64,000 nt of DNA from Pycnopodia helianthoides (Eukaryota > Echinodermata > Asteroidea > Forcipulatida > Asteriidae), in contig CM063263.1 in the NCBI GenBank assembly GCA_032158295.1, positions 6,878,501 to 6,942,500 of the forward strand, written 5' to 3'. Every line of letters starts with the position of its first letter. Position 1 is the stretch's first letter. Below are positions 1 through 12,200 of the stretch, one piece after another. The position numbers were made by a program, and so were the translations under genes. The notes beneath the pieces were generated by a model. It did not search any database and had not been told where the DNA came from. It was given only the letters and a program-made list of their open reading frames with translations.

Positions 1-215
1 TCTTAATAAGCAGGACAGTTCTTTTCAGAACTGAGAAGTCTCCCGAATTCCGAAAAAAACCTACTCCGCGGTAGTAGAATAAATAGCAAGACAAGTTCTA
101 TAAAGAACAAATCTACACAGCAAGTAGATATTTTTACACATGGTGTTACCGCAAACCGAATATATACTGATACCTCACCATCAATGCCTCAAAACCCATA
201 TATGTGCATATTATT
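1..215 (+). repeat. Dispersed repeat, copy 1 of 3
   Basis: The sequence resembles, in the same orientation, 58930-59110 and, in inverted orientation, 2711-2790. Shared blocks include the hairpin AGTTCTTTTCAGAACT near position 18, a CCGCGGTAGTAGAATA block near 67, and the stretch reading CACATGGTGTTACCGCAAA near 137. The copy is cut by the window edge. I do not recognise a named family and see no coding capacity. Confidence 0.7.
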
Positions 216-1097
216 AAAGGTACCGCCCCCCCCCAACACCCCAACAGATAGAGCTTCTCTTCCCGTTGCTCCAGTTGCTTTAAACAGTGAAATTCACCTC
301 AGACTCGTTTAGAGGACCAGTTTTTAGTTGTGTATATACAATTAATGTTAGCGGGCCTACCGATTCTCTCTCCGATACCGAAGTTGAGTCATTTTTTTCA
401 GATTCTAGTGAAAAAGAAAGAGATTGCATTACGTACACACCGGCCCACATCCAGCACTAAAGTTGAGCCAATTCGGCTTTTTTGTGAGTCTGTGTCACGC
501 AGGTGACTTCCTAGACTGGTACACTGTCCTCAGGCACCGGTCTAATTAGTCAAAGAGATGGTCACTGCTACTGGTCCCCTGTCCAACTGGTCCCCCTATC
601 TGCAAGACCGCAATGGGATGCGAGGTCAAAGGTGCGTTTGTCAGGATTCCTCCAAACGCTCAAAGCCGGTCTCTGGCGTAAAACACGAGCCTCGAGGTGT
701 GACGTCAGATGTTCGGGCTAGTGGCTTCCCTACGAATGGGAAAACTTTTTGGAACGCTAGGTGGCAGCAGACTTACCTGTTAATCCATCGTTCTCGGAAA
801 TGTGCGCATTATAACGAAGTAAATAATTGACATTAACCTGGTATTCTGCAGCCAACCAGCTTTCCAAATTCTCTCGTTGTTGCAAGTTAACGCCTTATGG
901 TGAGGGGCGACTTTCACATGAACACATGAAGCGATCGATTCTACGCCTACCAAAGGGAGTTGGGTGAGAATTGGGCAGAGACAACGTTAATGCTGATAGG
1001 CCGTAGAAAGGGGCAGGGTGTAAAAGTACCCAAAACCCGCTCAAAATACATTCTCATCGAAATTTTTTGATGATGAAACGATTACCTATATTTTCAG
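216..1097. other. Non-coding stretch upstream of the fibrinogen-domain exons
   Basis: No convincing exon is visible. A 90-codon open frame at 558-830 has no recognisable domain and no clear splice context, so I do not call it. A CRE-like TGACGTCA lies near 700. Any upstream exons of the fibrinogen-domain gene (signal peptide, collagen-like or coiled-coil part) are either beyond the left edge or not recognisable here. Confidence 0.4.
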
Positions 1098-4000
1098 CAA
1101 GTTTAGTCACTCTTCCCAAAGACTGTTCTGAGGTTCAGGCAAAGGGAGCAACGAACAGTGGTGTGTATATCGTTCAACCCCTAGACTTCGCCAGGTCCTT
1201 CCAGGTCTACTGTGATATGGAGACAGACGGCGGTGGGTGGACGGTAAGACCTTCACGATGTTAATTGGGAAACATGAAAAGAGAAAACTCATTCAAAAGT
1301 TCAAAGCCTAGCTATGGGTCAAAACAGCAGGCTGAGCTACAACAAATACTCCAATCACGGATTCTATAGAAACTAGGTTTGCGCTATATATTTATTTTAT
1401 GAGTCACAATACTTAAGCTGCACTGAAGCCTCAAGGTGTTGCTTTTCTCTTGAAGGTGGTCAAAGCATGGTGGTCGAAACGTTGAGTTTCACAATTCAAA
1501 AGGGAGAAGTAATTACAACATTGCCTCGAACTCTAGTTTGTAGATGGTTTCCTGTTATGCAAAGTGTTACATTAAACTATGGATTCATCAGGAGGCCGGG
1601 TGCAGGGCTGCAATCGTGTGTACACCCCCAAGTCACTTTAACAACAGAATAATATCCAAACAAATCCATGCTGATCTGAGCTGATCTTTGATAAAAAGCT
1701 TTAAAGATATTTTTTGATAAAGTGCCATATGATTAATTTCTGTGAAAATGATTAACCAGTCATTAGTTTGTAATCTGTTTTTGTTTTTATAATGCAAACC
1801 ACTAGAATGGTGTACCCATGATCATTTGAGCCAAATAAAGAAATTTTATTTAAAAAAATACCCACCTTTTAATACAAACCTTGAGAGTTTAAGTGAGATG
1901 ATTGTTTGTAACACATCAAGAAATCTGGACTTTTTTCTTTTGAAATCGTTGGGGAAATTATGTCGGCATTTCAATGAAAAAAGCCTGTCATGATCGTGCA
2001 GTCTAGTTTATTGGCTTCCGGTCTGTGGAAGCCGATACATCAGATCCAAAGCCCGGTGATGGCACCCTGTATTTGCTCTGAGCATCGCACATCCTCATAA
2101 AGGAATCCACGTGGGGAACTATTGGGTACCAGTGTGTCCGCTGGGGCCGCATAAACCTAAGGCATTGAGATGGTTTCAGGAATGCCTAGACCTGATGAAC
2201 AGGGGCAGTGAAAGGTGGTTTGAATGTCATGGCCTGATGGGCAGGGGCATTGTAAACGTGGTTTGGTAATTAATTTGTTACATCTCACCCCGCACGAAAA
2301 ACGGAGGGGCTATGTAAAAACAAAAATTATAAGGGTGAAAATGCAATCTCGATAAAGACAGACGCTTCCTTTTTCCGGTCTCTTTATGTCAAGATTGAAT
2401 TCTAAAGACTTGTTACAAGATCTTGCTTTAAGGTTGCACGGCCCGTGTCTTCTCCACAAACTTGGACTGGATTACGGTGGTCCTGTAGGCCAATTGATTA
2501 ATTCTGTCAGAGCTAAAAGACATTCATTGTACTCAAAAGGGATCGTGGTTGAAAATGTACGCTGTTTTTCATGTGACCTGGAGTAACACGAAATGTGATA
2601 TGTGTGAATTAAAGATGTCTACACAATGCAGATACCTGTGACGTTCCATACATCACTCTCAAGATTTTAAACACACAAAAACGTGTCTTGAAAAGGAAAG
2701 CATTCTTTCTTTATGGGTTTTGAGGCAATTGCATGCTGAGGTATCAATGTATATTCAGTTTGCGGTAACACCAAGTGTAAATATCTGAAGAGCATAGTTG
2801 ATATATTATATACACATGGTGTTTTTGCAAAATGATTTATACAGCATTTTTAATCTTTTGTTGAAGTGGTCTTATCATGAAGTGAAGATTGAAGGCCTGA
2901 GGAGGAAAAAAACAATTGCTTTTGAAAACAAAATTATTGATGGTAATGGGAATGGTTTCAATGGATGCACCATAACAAATCAGTTTCCACTGAGAATGAT
3001 CAAATGTGACGTGTGTGTTTCGTAGGTTTTTCAGCGGCGTAGAGACGGCACAGTGGACTTTGACCGTAATTTCGCCAGTTACCGTCGAGGGTTTGGCGAC
3101 CCAGAAGGCGAGTTTTGGCTCGGCAATGACAACTTACACCGTATGACTGCCCAGGACGAGTATGAACTACGAGTTGATCTTACGGATTTTGAGGACGAGT
3201 CAGCTTTTGCTGTCTATGATCTGTTCCGAGTTGGGGATGTAGATGATAACTTTAGGCTAACCCTAGGAGCTTATTCCGGAACGGCGGGTGAGAAACGACT
3301 TACTTTATTTAGGCGTACTTTTTTTCACAAGCAAACTTTTCTTTTTCACCAACATTCTCTTCCAAAGGAAGGAAGGTATAATTGATTTTTGTATAAGTAT
3401 TCTTTTTTCTTCTTAATTTTATCATGCTGATCATCATTATACTTTCATGAGGACGAGGATGGCCCTTGCACCATTTAGGAAACCTCCAAGCGTGGTTTCA
3501 TTGCAAGTTAAGAACCAAATGAAACGATTAACAGACAGTTTACAGTGGTGTAACCGGGGGGGGGGGGGCTGGATTGGATGCTCCTTGTTGGTCTGCCACT
3601 CTCAGTTAAAGACTCGGGAAATATACAGGAGGGATTCCGCTTCAAATGAATTTATGAATGACATGTTTTTCTTCTTAATGCATGTAAATGCCTATTGTGG
3701 ATTTGTTCGTTTGGAACTTTCTGTATTTACAAATAGTGGCTATACCGTTTTGGGCCAAAAGTTTCAGAGTTCTGACGCTAAGCTTTGACCAATTGGGATT
3801 AGTGTGATGTTGACTTCGGGTTAATTGAGTCAATGTATTCTGACAGAGGTGTAATGAAAGCAGCTACCTGTGCAGGACTTAACTTATGTAATAATAAAAA
3901 CATTTCTTTTTGTATAGGTGACGCAATGGCCAACCACAACAACCAGCCCTTCACAACCAAAGACCGCGACAATGATAACTGGGGTACGAAGAACTGCGCT

Positions 4001-4171
4001 AAGGAGTACCATAGTGCCTGGTGGCATAACAGCTGTTACTATGCTTCATTGAATGGAGACTACCTCGGAGGTACCACGGGAATCTACGGCAAAGGGGTAT
4101 TGTGGTACCAATGGAAGGGTTACTATTACTCACTAAGGACTTCTGAAATGAAGTTTAGGATGAAGAACTGA
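1098..4171 (+). CDS. Fibrinogen C-terminal domain protein (ficolin/tenascin/angiopoietin-like), 3' part
   Basis: Three exons join in frame: 1098-1243, 3026-3287 and 3918-4171 (stop TGA 4169-4171). Together they give about 219 residues, the size of one full fibrinogen-related domain. The first exon has the opening cysteine (LPKDCSEV) and the hallmark YCDMETDGGGWTV. The second has the WLGND and YELRVDL segments. The third has FTTKDRDNDNW, the usual calcium-site region, then NCA, AWW and the closing WKGYYYSLRTSEMKFRMKN. Four cysteines fit the two conserved disulfides. The intron before 1098 interrupts a codon, so at least one upstream exon exists; the in-frame ATG at 1067 lies before the acceptor AG at 1096-1097 and is unlikely to be the start. 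Such proteins are usually secreted lectins or matrix proteins. The exact family member cannot be fixed without the N-terminus. Confidence 0.88.
2711..2790 (-). repeat. Dispersed repeat, inverted truncated copy 2 of 3
   Basis: This stretch lies in the first visible intron of the fibrinogen-domain gene. It is the reverse complement of the region near 125-200, sharing the TTTGCGGTAACACCA and GAGGTATCA blocks. Confidence 0.65.
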
Positions 4172-6404
4172 CGAGCAGTCAGTATTTGACTTTTCTATTG
4201 TCGGGTACCTTAATTGCGTAATACTACTATAGCTGCTATTCTAATTTCTATAGGGTAACCCCATTATTTCCCTTATGTCATATGTATTGAATGTTGAATA
4301 TTAATGTGGATGGGGAAAACTAAGAGAACTGCACAAGATAAGGTTTTATTAAAGTTGTCTTAATTGGATTAACACAATTATCCAATGCTAAAAATACTTG
4401 CTTCAGATAGCAAAGGTTTCTTGCCCGAATATCATTGTAAGCCATAGGATTGTTTAATTCAAGAAGGCTACGCAGGGTTTTAAATGTATGGACTCTTTTA
4501 TCAAACCAGCGGCATAATTATTCTGTCTATGATTTGCAACATCCTCTCGTCAAAGATTGGTTGTCTGATCAGTAAGGTGGTTGACTATTGTCATGTTTCT
4601 ACCAACTTGTACATTTCTCATCATGTCTCATGTAAGGTTTCAGACCTATTTCCCTTCCAAAATCGGTTTGCTTCAATTAATTTGATTGGAGAAAAAAAAC
4701 ATGACGGCTTTATCATGATAAATGATGTGTTATTAACTTTTTTTCAGGGGCATTTTTGTTAAATCTTTGTCCTAACTTGTTGCTTTTGTGTTTTACGTCT
4801 TGCATTTCTTAAAACTAAGTATTAGCTTTCGATCTCGTTTTATAATTTTGCAACACAGAAAGGGGTAACTCAGAGATGCTTTATGGCAACCTTGACCTAC
4901 TACATCATAATTGAGCTTCGGGCGTTGGTGAGAGCTTTCATTAGATCGTTCGCACCGCAATGACGTAGTTGTTCAACTTAATTTATTGTATTCGATTTTC
5001 CCCGCGCGTTTTCAGAAGGCGAATTTTACAAATAACGAAAATGTCCACAAAATTCATCATCCACTCCAATAATTGATATCAGTACAATACATCTCATAAA
5101 AAAGAACGTTAATTAAATACGTCTTACTGCATGTATGCGGGACTTCGTTTTGCACAGATCTCATTTTACTAAAACTAAAGGCTGAGTCGGCAAAAGAAGT
5201 GCACCCAAGGTCATATTTGTTGTTGTTTTATTTTTCTAGAGGATGATATATTCTTTGTAATTCATCCAAACTCTAATTGTTACAATTTATTGTGTCAATG
5301 GTAACAAAAACATATCACCCATTGTCAATGAGCCCCACCTTTATCGACCAAGAAATTAACTGCGGCCAAATTTACCACAAAAGTTCAGGAGAAAAACACA
5401 CAGTAGTGTTAGAATTATAAGTATGCACAATTATACTCATCAGTAGTTGTTTGTAAACAGTAAACAGATGTTCAGATTATAATTTCTCTCTTCATGTACC
5501 GTATAGTAAGTAACTTATTTGTTAATAGTTTTAGCTTAAAATGTTTTTAAAATGTGTATAGGTTGAATGTCTTAGAAAATAATCTTTACTAACTTGATGT
5601 TTGGCCTAAACTTTCCATTTTTGAATTGTTTAAAGACATTATTTTTTTCTTTATTTTTATTTTTTTATGTACTGATCTATGACAAACAGCGCAGTGGGCA
5701 ATCAAAAATAATTGTGAAAAAAACACACCAAAAGGCTAGCGGTAACATTAATAGGACTTCAAATAGTAATAATTAGATACAAAAATAAAAAACAGAAGCG
5801 TATGGCGCTACTCTGCACTCTTATACATGAAGCTGGGTACAATGTATGGCCTATACATCCTCCTTAGAACACTGAGCCCCTCTCTGAAGGTTGCCCAATG
5901 ACATCATCAGGGGAAGCTTATTCCAGATGTTTACTGTGTGATTTCCATTTCATATCCCTGCTATCCCCGCAGCACTAGTGATAAGGCCTACTATAGCAAA
6001 TGAATGACGTAACAATGCCATACCATGGTGAAGCTGAATGACTAATGTTCTTGCTAACCTGCGAAACTTCTTCTGCTACAAGTTAGCAGAAAATGTGCTT
6101 TGCCGTTAAGCAGCGCTATGAAATTGGCTTTAGGTGTCGTGGAATTGTATGAAATGGCACAAAGCGTGAAAGACGGATTAGTTTTAATGTAATCCTAACA
6201 CGTAAAAGTAGTAAGCAGTATTATGTTAAGGTTAGTTAATCTTTTTAGAATCATCGTATATTGTGTTTATTTAGACCTTTATATAAACATTTATAAAAAC
6301 AATATCAACCATGTAAGTTTAAGCGGGTATTTTTAAATTCTGTATATACGGAACAGAACTACAACTTCGCAGAAAGTTTATCATTAATAAAGGTTGTAAG
6401 TTAA

Positions 6405-6600
6405 AGATTGTGTGGCTTCTGACTGGCATCCCGAACAAAGATATTGACAAACTAGGGAGACCGCCAACATAGGGCTAGATAGCTCAGTTGGTAGAGCACC
6501 GGCACGTTCATCCAGAGGTCGTTGGTTCAAATCCCGCTGTAGTAATTATTTTTGTTCAACTCCAAATCATTAATAAACTATCGAAAACAAACAATTTTGT
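6405..6600 (+). repeat. tRNA-derived SINE (tRNA-Asn-like head)
   Basis: A tRNA-like part begins at about 6474 with GCTAGATAGCTCAGTTGG (A-box region) and carries GGTTCAAATCCC (B-box region). The preceding 70 bp (GATATTGACAAACTAGGG) and the following TTTGTTCAACTCC recur at the other copies of the family. The cloverleaf is imperfect, so this is a retroposon and not a functional tRNA gene. More complete members have an anticodon loop reading TTGTTAA, that is GTT, asparagine type. Confidence 0.75.
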
Positions 6601-8760
6601 GTAACTAAAAACACTGCCAAGCAGCAAAACATAATATTTGCCAGGGATTATTTGAAAATCTTTTTTCGCTTTTAAGATTGTGACGTGAAATATTGATGTC
6701 GATTTTCCGGTCAAACGAATGACCTTGGGTCCAAATCACAAACGTAAATACTGACGTCAAAGTTCGCGGCATCCGTAATTTCGTTGAGGGGAAGTCATCC
6801 AAAGTTAAAGTGATAATAAATATAAGTGATTTAAGAAGTGAAGTCAATCCAATCCTCTAGTTTAAAACATCACATCCTACAACCAAACTGTGGAAAAGTT
6901 TTCTAACTATAGGTGATCTCGCTTTAAAGAAAAACGGTTTTCGTTTCGTCAGGAATCTACGTTCATCGAGGTTTCATCAATATTGCACTGCAATCGAAAT
7001 AAGCAATAGTGACTTTCAGATGCTATTTTCTTGTCTTTGACAGGGCCATGGTATGCCACACATAAATGTTTCTCCTGGTACTGGTATAAACTTTATTACC
7101 TAAAAACTGTGATATTGAAACTTGTTTTTTGCTCTATTGTTACTTTAGTCCTGTACTTTCCTCTCGTCAACGAGGACCAATAACTTATCTTTGCTTGAGA
7201 GTACATTCTCTAATTCAAATGAGTGTTTATCTGATGTTTGGATGGTATAGTTTGCCCTTTTTGTGTCATTGACAAAACCATATAGTTACAGCAGCATTAA
7301 TGTCGAATGCTAGTGCCCTTACTCAAGTGCACATGTTATGATACATTGAACCCCAGCGGAAGATTTACCTCCGGCTAGGTGAGTGACACTTTACTATCGT
7401 CATGCTAGGCTGCTGGCAATGGATGCACATGTCAAAAGAACAATGTTTTGATTTGAATGTCTGTACATCAAGGTTGTCCCCTTCCGTCCGGGCCGCACGT
7501 GTCACGCAGGAAGCTTCGTTAAGACTAAGAGCAATATCAGTAAACCATCCTACATTGTTCAGGTACTAGATTGGTTGACCGCACTTTTAAATACAATGAT
7601 TGTAGGAAGTGCACATCGTTGGTTTGATCGTGATTAAATGTTCACTTCAAGCATCCGTTCATTATTTTAACAAAAAACTCTGCAGAAACATGCCCATGGA
7701 ACTGTCGAACCCTGTCATTGTACACCGCAGATTAGGTATATCAGTCTACTCACAAACATTTGCGGTAGGATAGAAAACAAATAAAAAAGTACAACAATAT
7801 TTAAATACAATTAGACAAGATTGAATTACTTTACAGTATGTGGGTACAGCAACCGTCACGCTACCTAGGAAGACTATAAATGCACTTGATTAGTACACAC
7901 ATTGAAGTAGTGGATAAATCAATGCCTATGGCAGAAGGTAAACCTGACATTTACAGTGTTGGTAAAGGTGGTAAATCTATTAACTGCTATGCAACACAAA
8001 GCAACAATCCAATACCAGGCTAAAACCACAGGAACACAAGGTTATCTCGGCTAGTTTCCTTCCCTGGAATTACAATTGACTCCTCTTCACCAACCATACA
8101 GGACCGAGGCCAAATCACACAGATTTTGACACTTACAAATTATGCAACAGCTTCCTGTACTAGATCCAAATTGATGGAGACAATGTCTACTGTTTTGTTG
8201 GTGCAAGTAATGGACACAGTAAGTCACAACCTATTAAAATGAAATGAAATTCCTTTGAAAAAAGGGACTTGTTTATTCACAGTGCTTGCACTTGCAGTAG
8301 CTTAAACAACACGAAAGAAGATTAAGTGATGTTATTGTATTTAAAAAAGTAAAATAATTCTCAAAATAAATTATTAATTACTGTCAACACTGATCTGTGC
8401 AAAGACATCTTGTGTCCCCCCCCCCACCCCGCCCAAACCTTAACCTGTACATGAATATACAGAGAAGGCTATCTGCAAACAATTATTTATTTAATCCACA
8501 ATTCAATCAACATGTTTCCAGAAAGCAGTAATAGTCGAGAGGCAATCAGCATTTATCGTCTTCCAAGGGTAAAGTAATGGGTTGGGGAACAATACCACAC
8601 TGCCCATGAGAATGAAGTTCTATTACGCAACTTTTAAATTGCAAAAAAAGAAAAAGAGGAGCAAATGGCTTTTTTGTTTTGTTTTCTATGGCACTATTCT
8701 AAAGAAGAATATAAAGGGAATCAGCTGAAAGTTGTAAATTTGCCTGCCTGTGTGTCTTGT

Positions 8761-8766
8761 TTTATT
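8761..8766 (-). terminator. Candidate polyadenylation signal for WDR75
   Basis: On the minus strand this reads AATAAA, about 220 bp beyond the WDR75 stop codon. Other AT-rich matches lie further on, so the assignment is tentative. Confidence 0.35.
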
Positions 8767-8985
8767 TTGGCTATGCAGTACTGAAGCAATTAACATCAGC
8801 CATTACCAAATAGTGGGTTTGAGAGGCTTGCTTCAGACTTCCAGAACAGGGTTACTCACAGAGCTGAACTTTTTCCTCTAATCTCACATCATTTTTTAAA
8901 CGACCATCTGAATCTGACTGGCACACTCCAATCCCAACATTCCTCAGTTCTGATTACATTCAATATGTCATCTTCCAGTTTCACC

Positions 8986-9247
8986 TCAATATGTTTCTTG
9001 AAACACATTGGTCAGCCACTTCAATCCAGATCTTGATGCTTTCAAAAGTTGCCTAAGCTCACCGTCACCAAACGCTGCAAGTTGTTCCTGCCCATCCTGA
9101 TCATCTAACAAAGACGTGTCCTCTGATTGGGTCACTTTGGTTTCAGAGTGTCCTGATTGGTCATTTGGGAGACTTATATCCATATCTGAATCTTCTGAGT
9201 CTTGGCTGTTCTCATCATCGGAATCATCCGACCCTTCACTCAACCTC
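8986..9247 (-). CDS. WDR75: WDR75 exon 17: acidic C-terminal tail and stop
   Basis: This last coding exon encodes about 86 residues beginning RRLSEGSDDSDDENSQ. It is rich in Ser, Asp and Glu, then ends with GDGELRQLLKASRSGLKWL and a short tail before TGA at 8988-8986. The acceptor is AAGGAG, a tandem NAGNAG site, so the exon may start at 9247 or 9244, changing the protein by one arginine. The acidic tail followed by an ELR-type segment matches WDR75 C-termini in character. The final residues are not conserved with vertebrates as I remember them. Confidence 0.85.
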
Positions 9248-12200
9248 CTTATTAGAGAGAGAGAAAATGACAAAAAAAATCAGTCTTTATTTTATGGTAT
9301 GCATGTACTCTGTCAGAGCCCTAATAGTGTGTAAAGGCTGTGATGTGTCTTGCAATAAACAGACATCTTTCTTTCTTTCCAACAAAATAATATGTGACAC
9401 TTTTCCAGAAACAAACAAGAAACAAAAAAAGAACAACAAATAGCTTCACAGATAACAAATGACATGGCACAAATAATCATAGAAAACATGAGGGAAGTCT
9501 GAAAGTTATTGACAGGTCTGTGTTGTACACTGCAGGGCTAAAGTTTGAGGTAATAATCCACACAACTTGGGCTTGTTGTAGCTCACAATTTTTACTGGGC
9601 CAAATTCTTTGTTACTAAACCAGAATCATAATAAGAACAAAGTATCTACACAGTTTAACACACAATAAACTATTTTTATTTGTTATTATTGTGTCGAGAA
9701 GATTTATCTCATTTGTCTAATGGGTTAGTATACTTTAATAATCAATAGAATTTAAAGATATGTATCAGACTCATAGTCAACATTTGGACATCGTTTTTTA
9801 TTATCAAAAATATTACACAGTGAGTTATTATTATTCAATTGAAAGACACAAGACCGCTGGATTCGTCTGGTCTTGAGTTTACTGACCCAACGCTAAAATT
9901 ACTGGCCAGTGTAGATTTCAAGCCCTGAGCTAACTGCATGATATGCCTTCAATACAAGCATCCACTTATGGCTGTCCTCTGTAGTTATCTTGCATTGATT
10001 AAGCTTTGAAGCACTAACAAACTGCCAACATTAGGGCTAGATAGCTCAAGTTAGTAGAGCACCAGCACGTTAAGTCACAAGTTAAGTCCCGCCCTAGTCA
10101 ATTTTTCTTTGTTCAACCCCAAATTATTAAAAACTTAGCCAGTGAGTTTCCTTTGTGGTTCATTACTTGACACTACCAAACCTCTTACCTTTCGCTACGG
10201 TCCTTGCTTGGGTCTATCAGCCTTTGTAAGAAAGTTGAGCAGAGAGACTTTACTGGTGGCAGGACATGAGCTGGTGAATTCAGCAGCTGTCACAAGAAAC
10301 AAAACATATCATAGGATTTATGCGGAGGTATTTCAATTGGGTTCACATTTCTGCAGGTATCTGTTCCTTTTGACAATTAATAAAGTATTAATAGTCCCAA
10401 GGGTAAAGATTGGTGACGGGCTTTGGTCCAAGTATTTATGGTTGTAACTGTAATCAAACTTAGGCCAGAGCTTGACAAGGGACTGTACATATCTCTTATT
10501 GAGTGTTGGTGATCCTTTTGTATGTTATAACTGACTGACTGACTGTTTTTACTCAAAATTCATGAACATACACCCATAACCTGGGGGAGGGTAGCAACAA
10601 TGATAAACATAACAACATTAAATAAATAGGCAGAAGCATTTACATTGTAGTAACGTGGAAACATTGATAAATAATAACCATTATACTTTAGATAATTTGC
10701 CTCTCTTTCAGCTCATTGAACAGGAAAATATATTTTGCAACGAAGTGACAAATTTTTTTTTGAGAGGACATAGGGAACATACATTTTCATCATAAGGCAT
10801 ACTTGTGAAGACATTATGTAATTTACAGATTTCAATAAACATATTTCGTCTCAACTCAGCAAACAACGTGTACTCCATTAAAAAGTGAATTTCATGTTCA
10901 TGTTAAACATGTATATGTAGCTGGACCCAGAGACTGCACATCTGTAAGGTAAGACTTGACATGCTTGATCTGGCAAAGTGCAGCAGTTTGACAATAAAGC
11001 CAGTGTACAAGCCCTCTACATGAAATGACATGTAGTAAATCTTTGGCTTTATAAAAACTGTCTACCTAGCAAATAATGATACACAACAATCAACCTTAGT
11101 AATTCAAGAGACAATAAAAGGCTTATATGAAACAGGGTATGTGATTGGTTAATCTCCCTATCACTTAGATAAATGCACTAATCACCTCTCTGATACTGGC
11201 CGAGGCAGGTAGGTCTTGCATCCCGTGTCTTTGGTCATCCTTCTCTGTTTTAGATGTCTGGCTATTAAGCAGCATTGCAAATGGAGTAGGTGGTAACCTT
11301 TCATTTAGGTCCTAGAGTAAACAACACAAACATTAAAATGAACAATGGGTAGGTATTATCTCAGCAACTGCACTATCAATTTTCAAATATTATCCTTGTC
11401 GACATTTAGGAAGCTGGTCGGTAAAAAGAGCTTGCTTACAAAACTAGACCTAGATTAGCTTGAATGCAAGAGCTTGACTATTAACAAATATTTAAAATCT
11501 GTTTAGACAGTGCATGAGGAACAAAGGCTGTTTTCATAACCAAGGCTTAGGTTCCAGCTTAGGCACATGTTTTAAGTCCTGTATTGAAAGTGTACATTTT
11601 CAAAATGAATGCCTGAGCCCAAGCTGAATCCATTGTTTCAAAGAGGGCAATATACTCTGCCTATAGACCCATTGCATATGACGTCACACTCTCAAAAAGG
11701 AGGCAGATCATTGGACGATAGCTGTTCTCTGTGCGTAAAAACGTGCGCGTGACCTCAGCGTACCTGTAGCGTTTCGCTTTATGCAAGGGAGAGCTATTGA
11801 TTTATATAGACCCCTTACACAACACAGAACGCGCCTCTGAACAATGCGCATAATTTGGGGTGTCAACTCTCTTTTGTGCATGTTTGTATACGATTTTGAC
11901 ACCCAAAATGACACCCAGGATAGGCACATGTGAGTACGCTGCGCGTTGTGCAAGGGGTCTATATGTTGAAGGAAAGCCTTCATACCGTTTGCCTGACTCC
12001 TCTAGCTAGTTCCCATGTTTCAGCATCACCAGTTACTGTCGCCAGACTCAGACACTCAGTTACAAAGTACAGATGTGATTGGTTCTCCCAGGGCAAGAGG
12101 TCCGAGCTGGTGCTCGCCGTTTGTTTCCGAGGAATGAAGATGGCGCTCATGATTTTGGCAGTCGGAAGTCCTTCATAAGTGTAGGCCAATTTGGGTTCCA

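Larger units (their letters stand above)
4172..8985. other. Intergenic region between the fibrinogen-domain gene and WDR75
   Basis: The two flanking genes converge here. I find no exon with both splice signals and recognisable protein sequence. The stretch is AT-rich and holds one tRNA-derived SINE (6405-6600). The 3' untranslated regions of both genes must lie here. A candidate minus-strand polyadenylation signal for WDR75 (AATAAA, read from 8766 to 8761) is about 220 bp past its stop. Confidence 0.5.

Noticed and set aside
18..33. Histone gene 3' end
   Set aside because: The stem-loop resemblance is not accompanied by any histone coding sequence upstream or by a clear downstream element, and the motif belongs to a dispersed repeat.
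558..830. 90-residue plus-strand protein
   Set aside because: Composition is not convincing, there is no domain, and no splice or promoter context links it to the fibrinogen-domain exons.
1067..1097. ATG at 1067 as the start of the fibrinogen-domain gene
   Set aside because: A pyrimidine-rich acceptor (ATATTTTCAG) lies between it and the domain, and the 10 residues it adds do not form a signal peptide.
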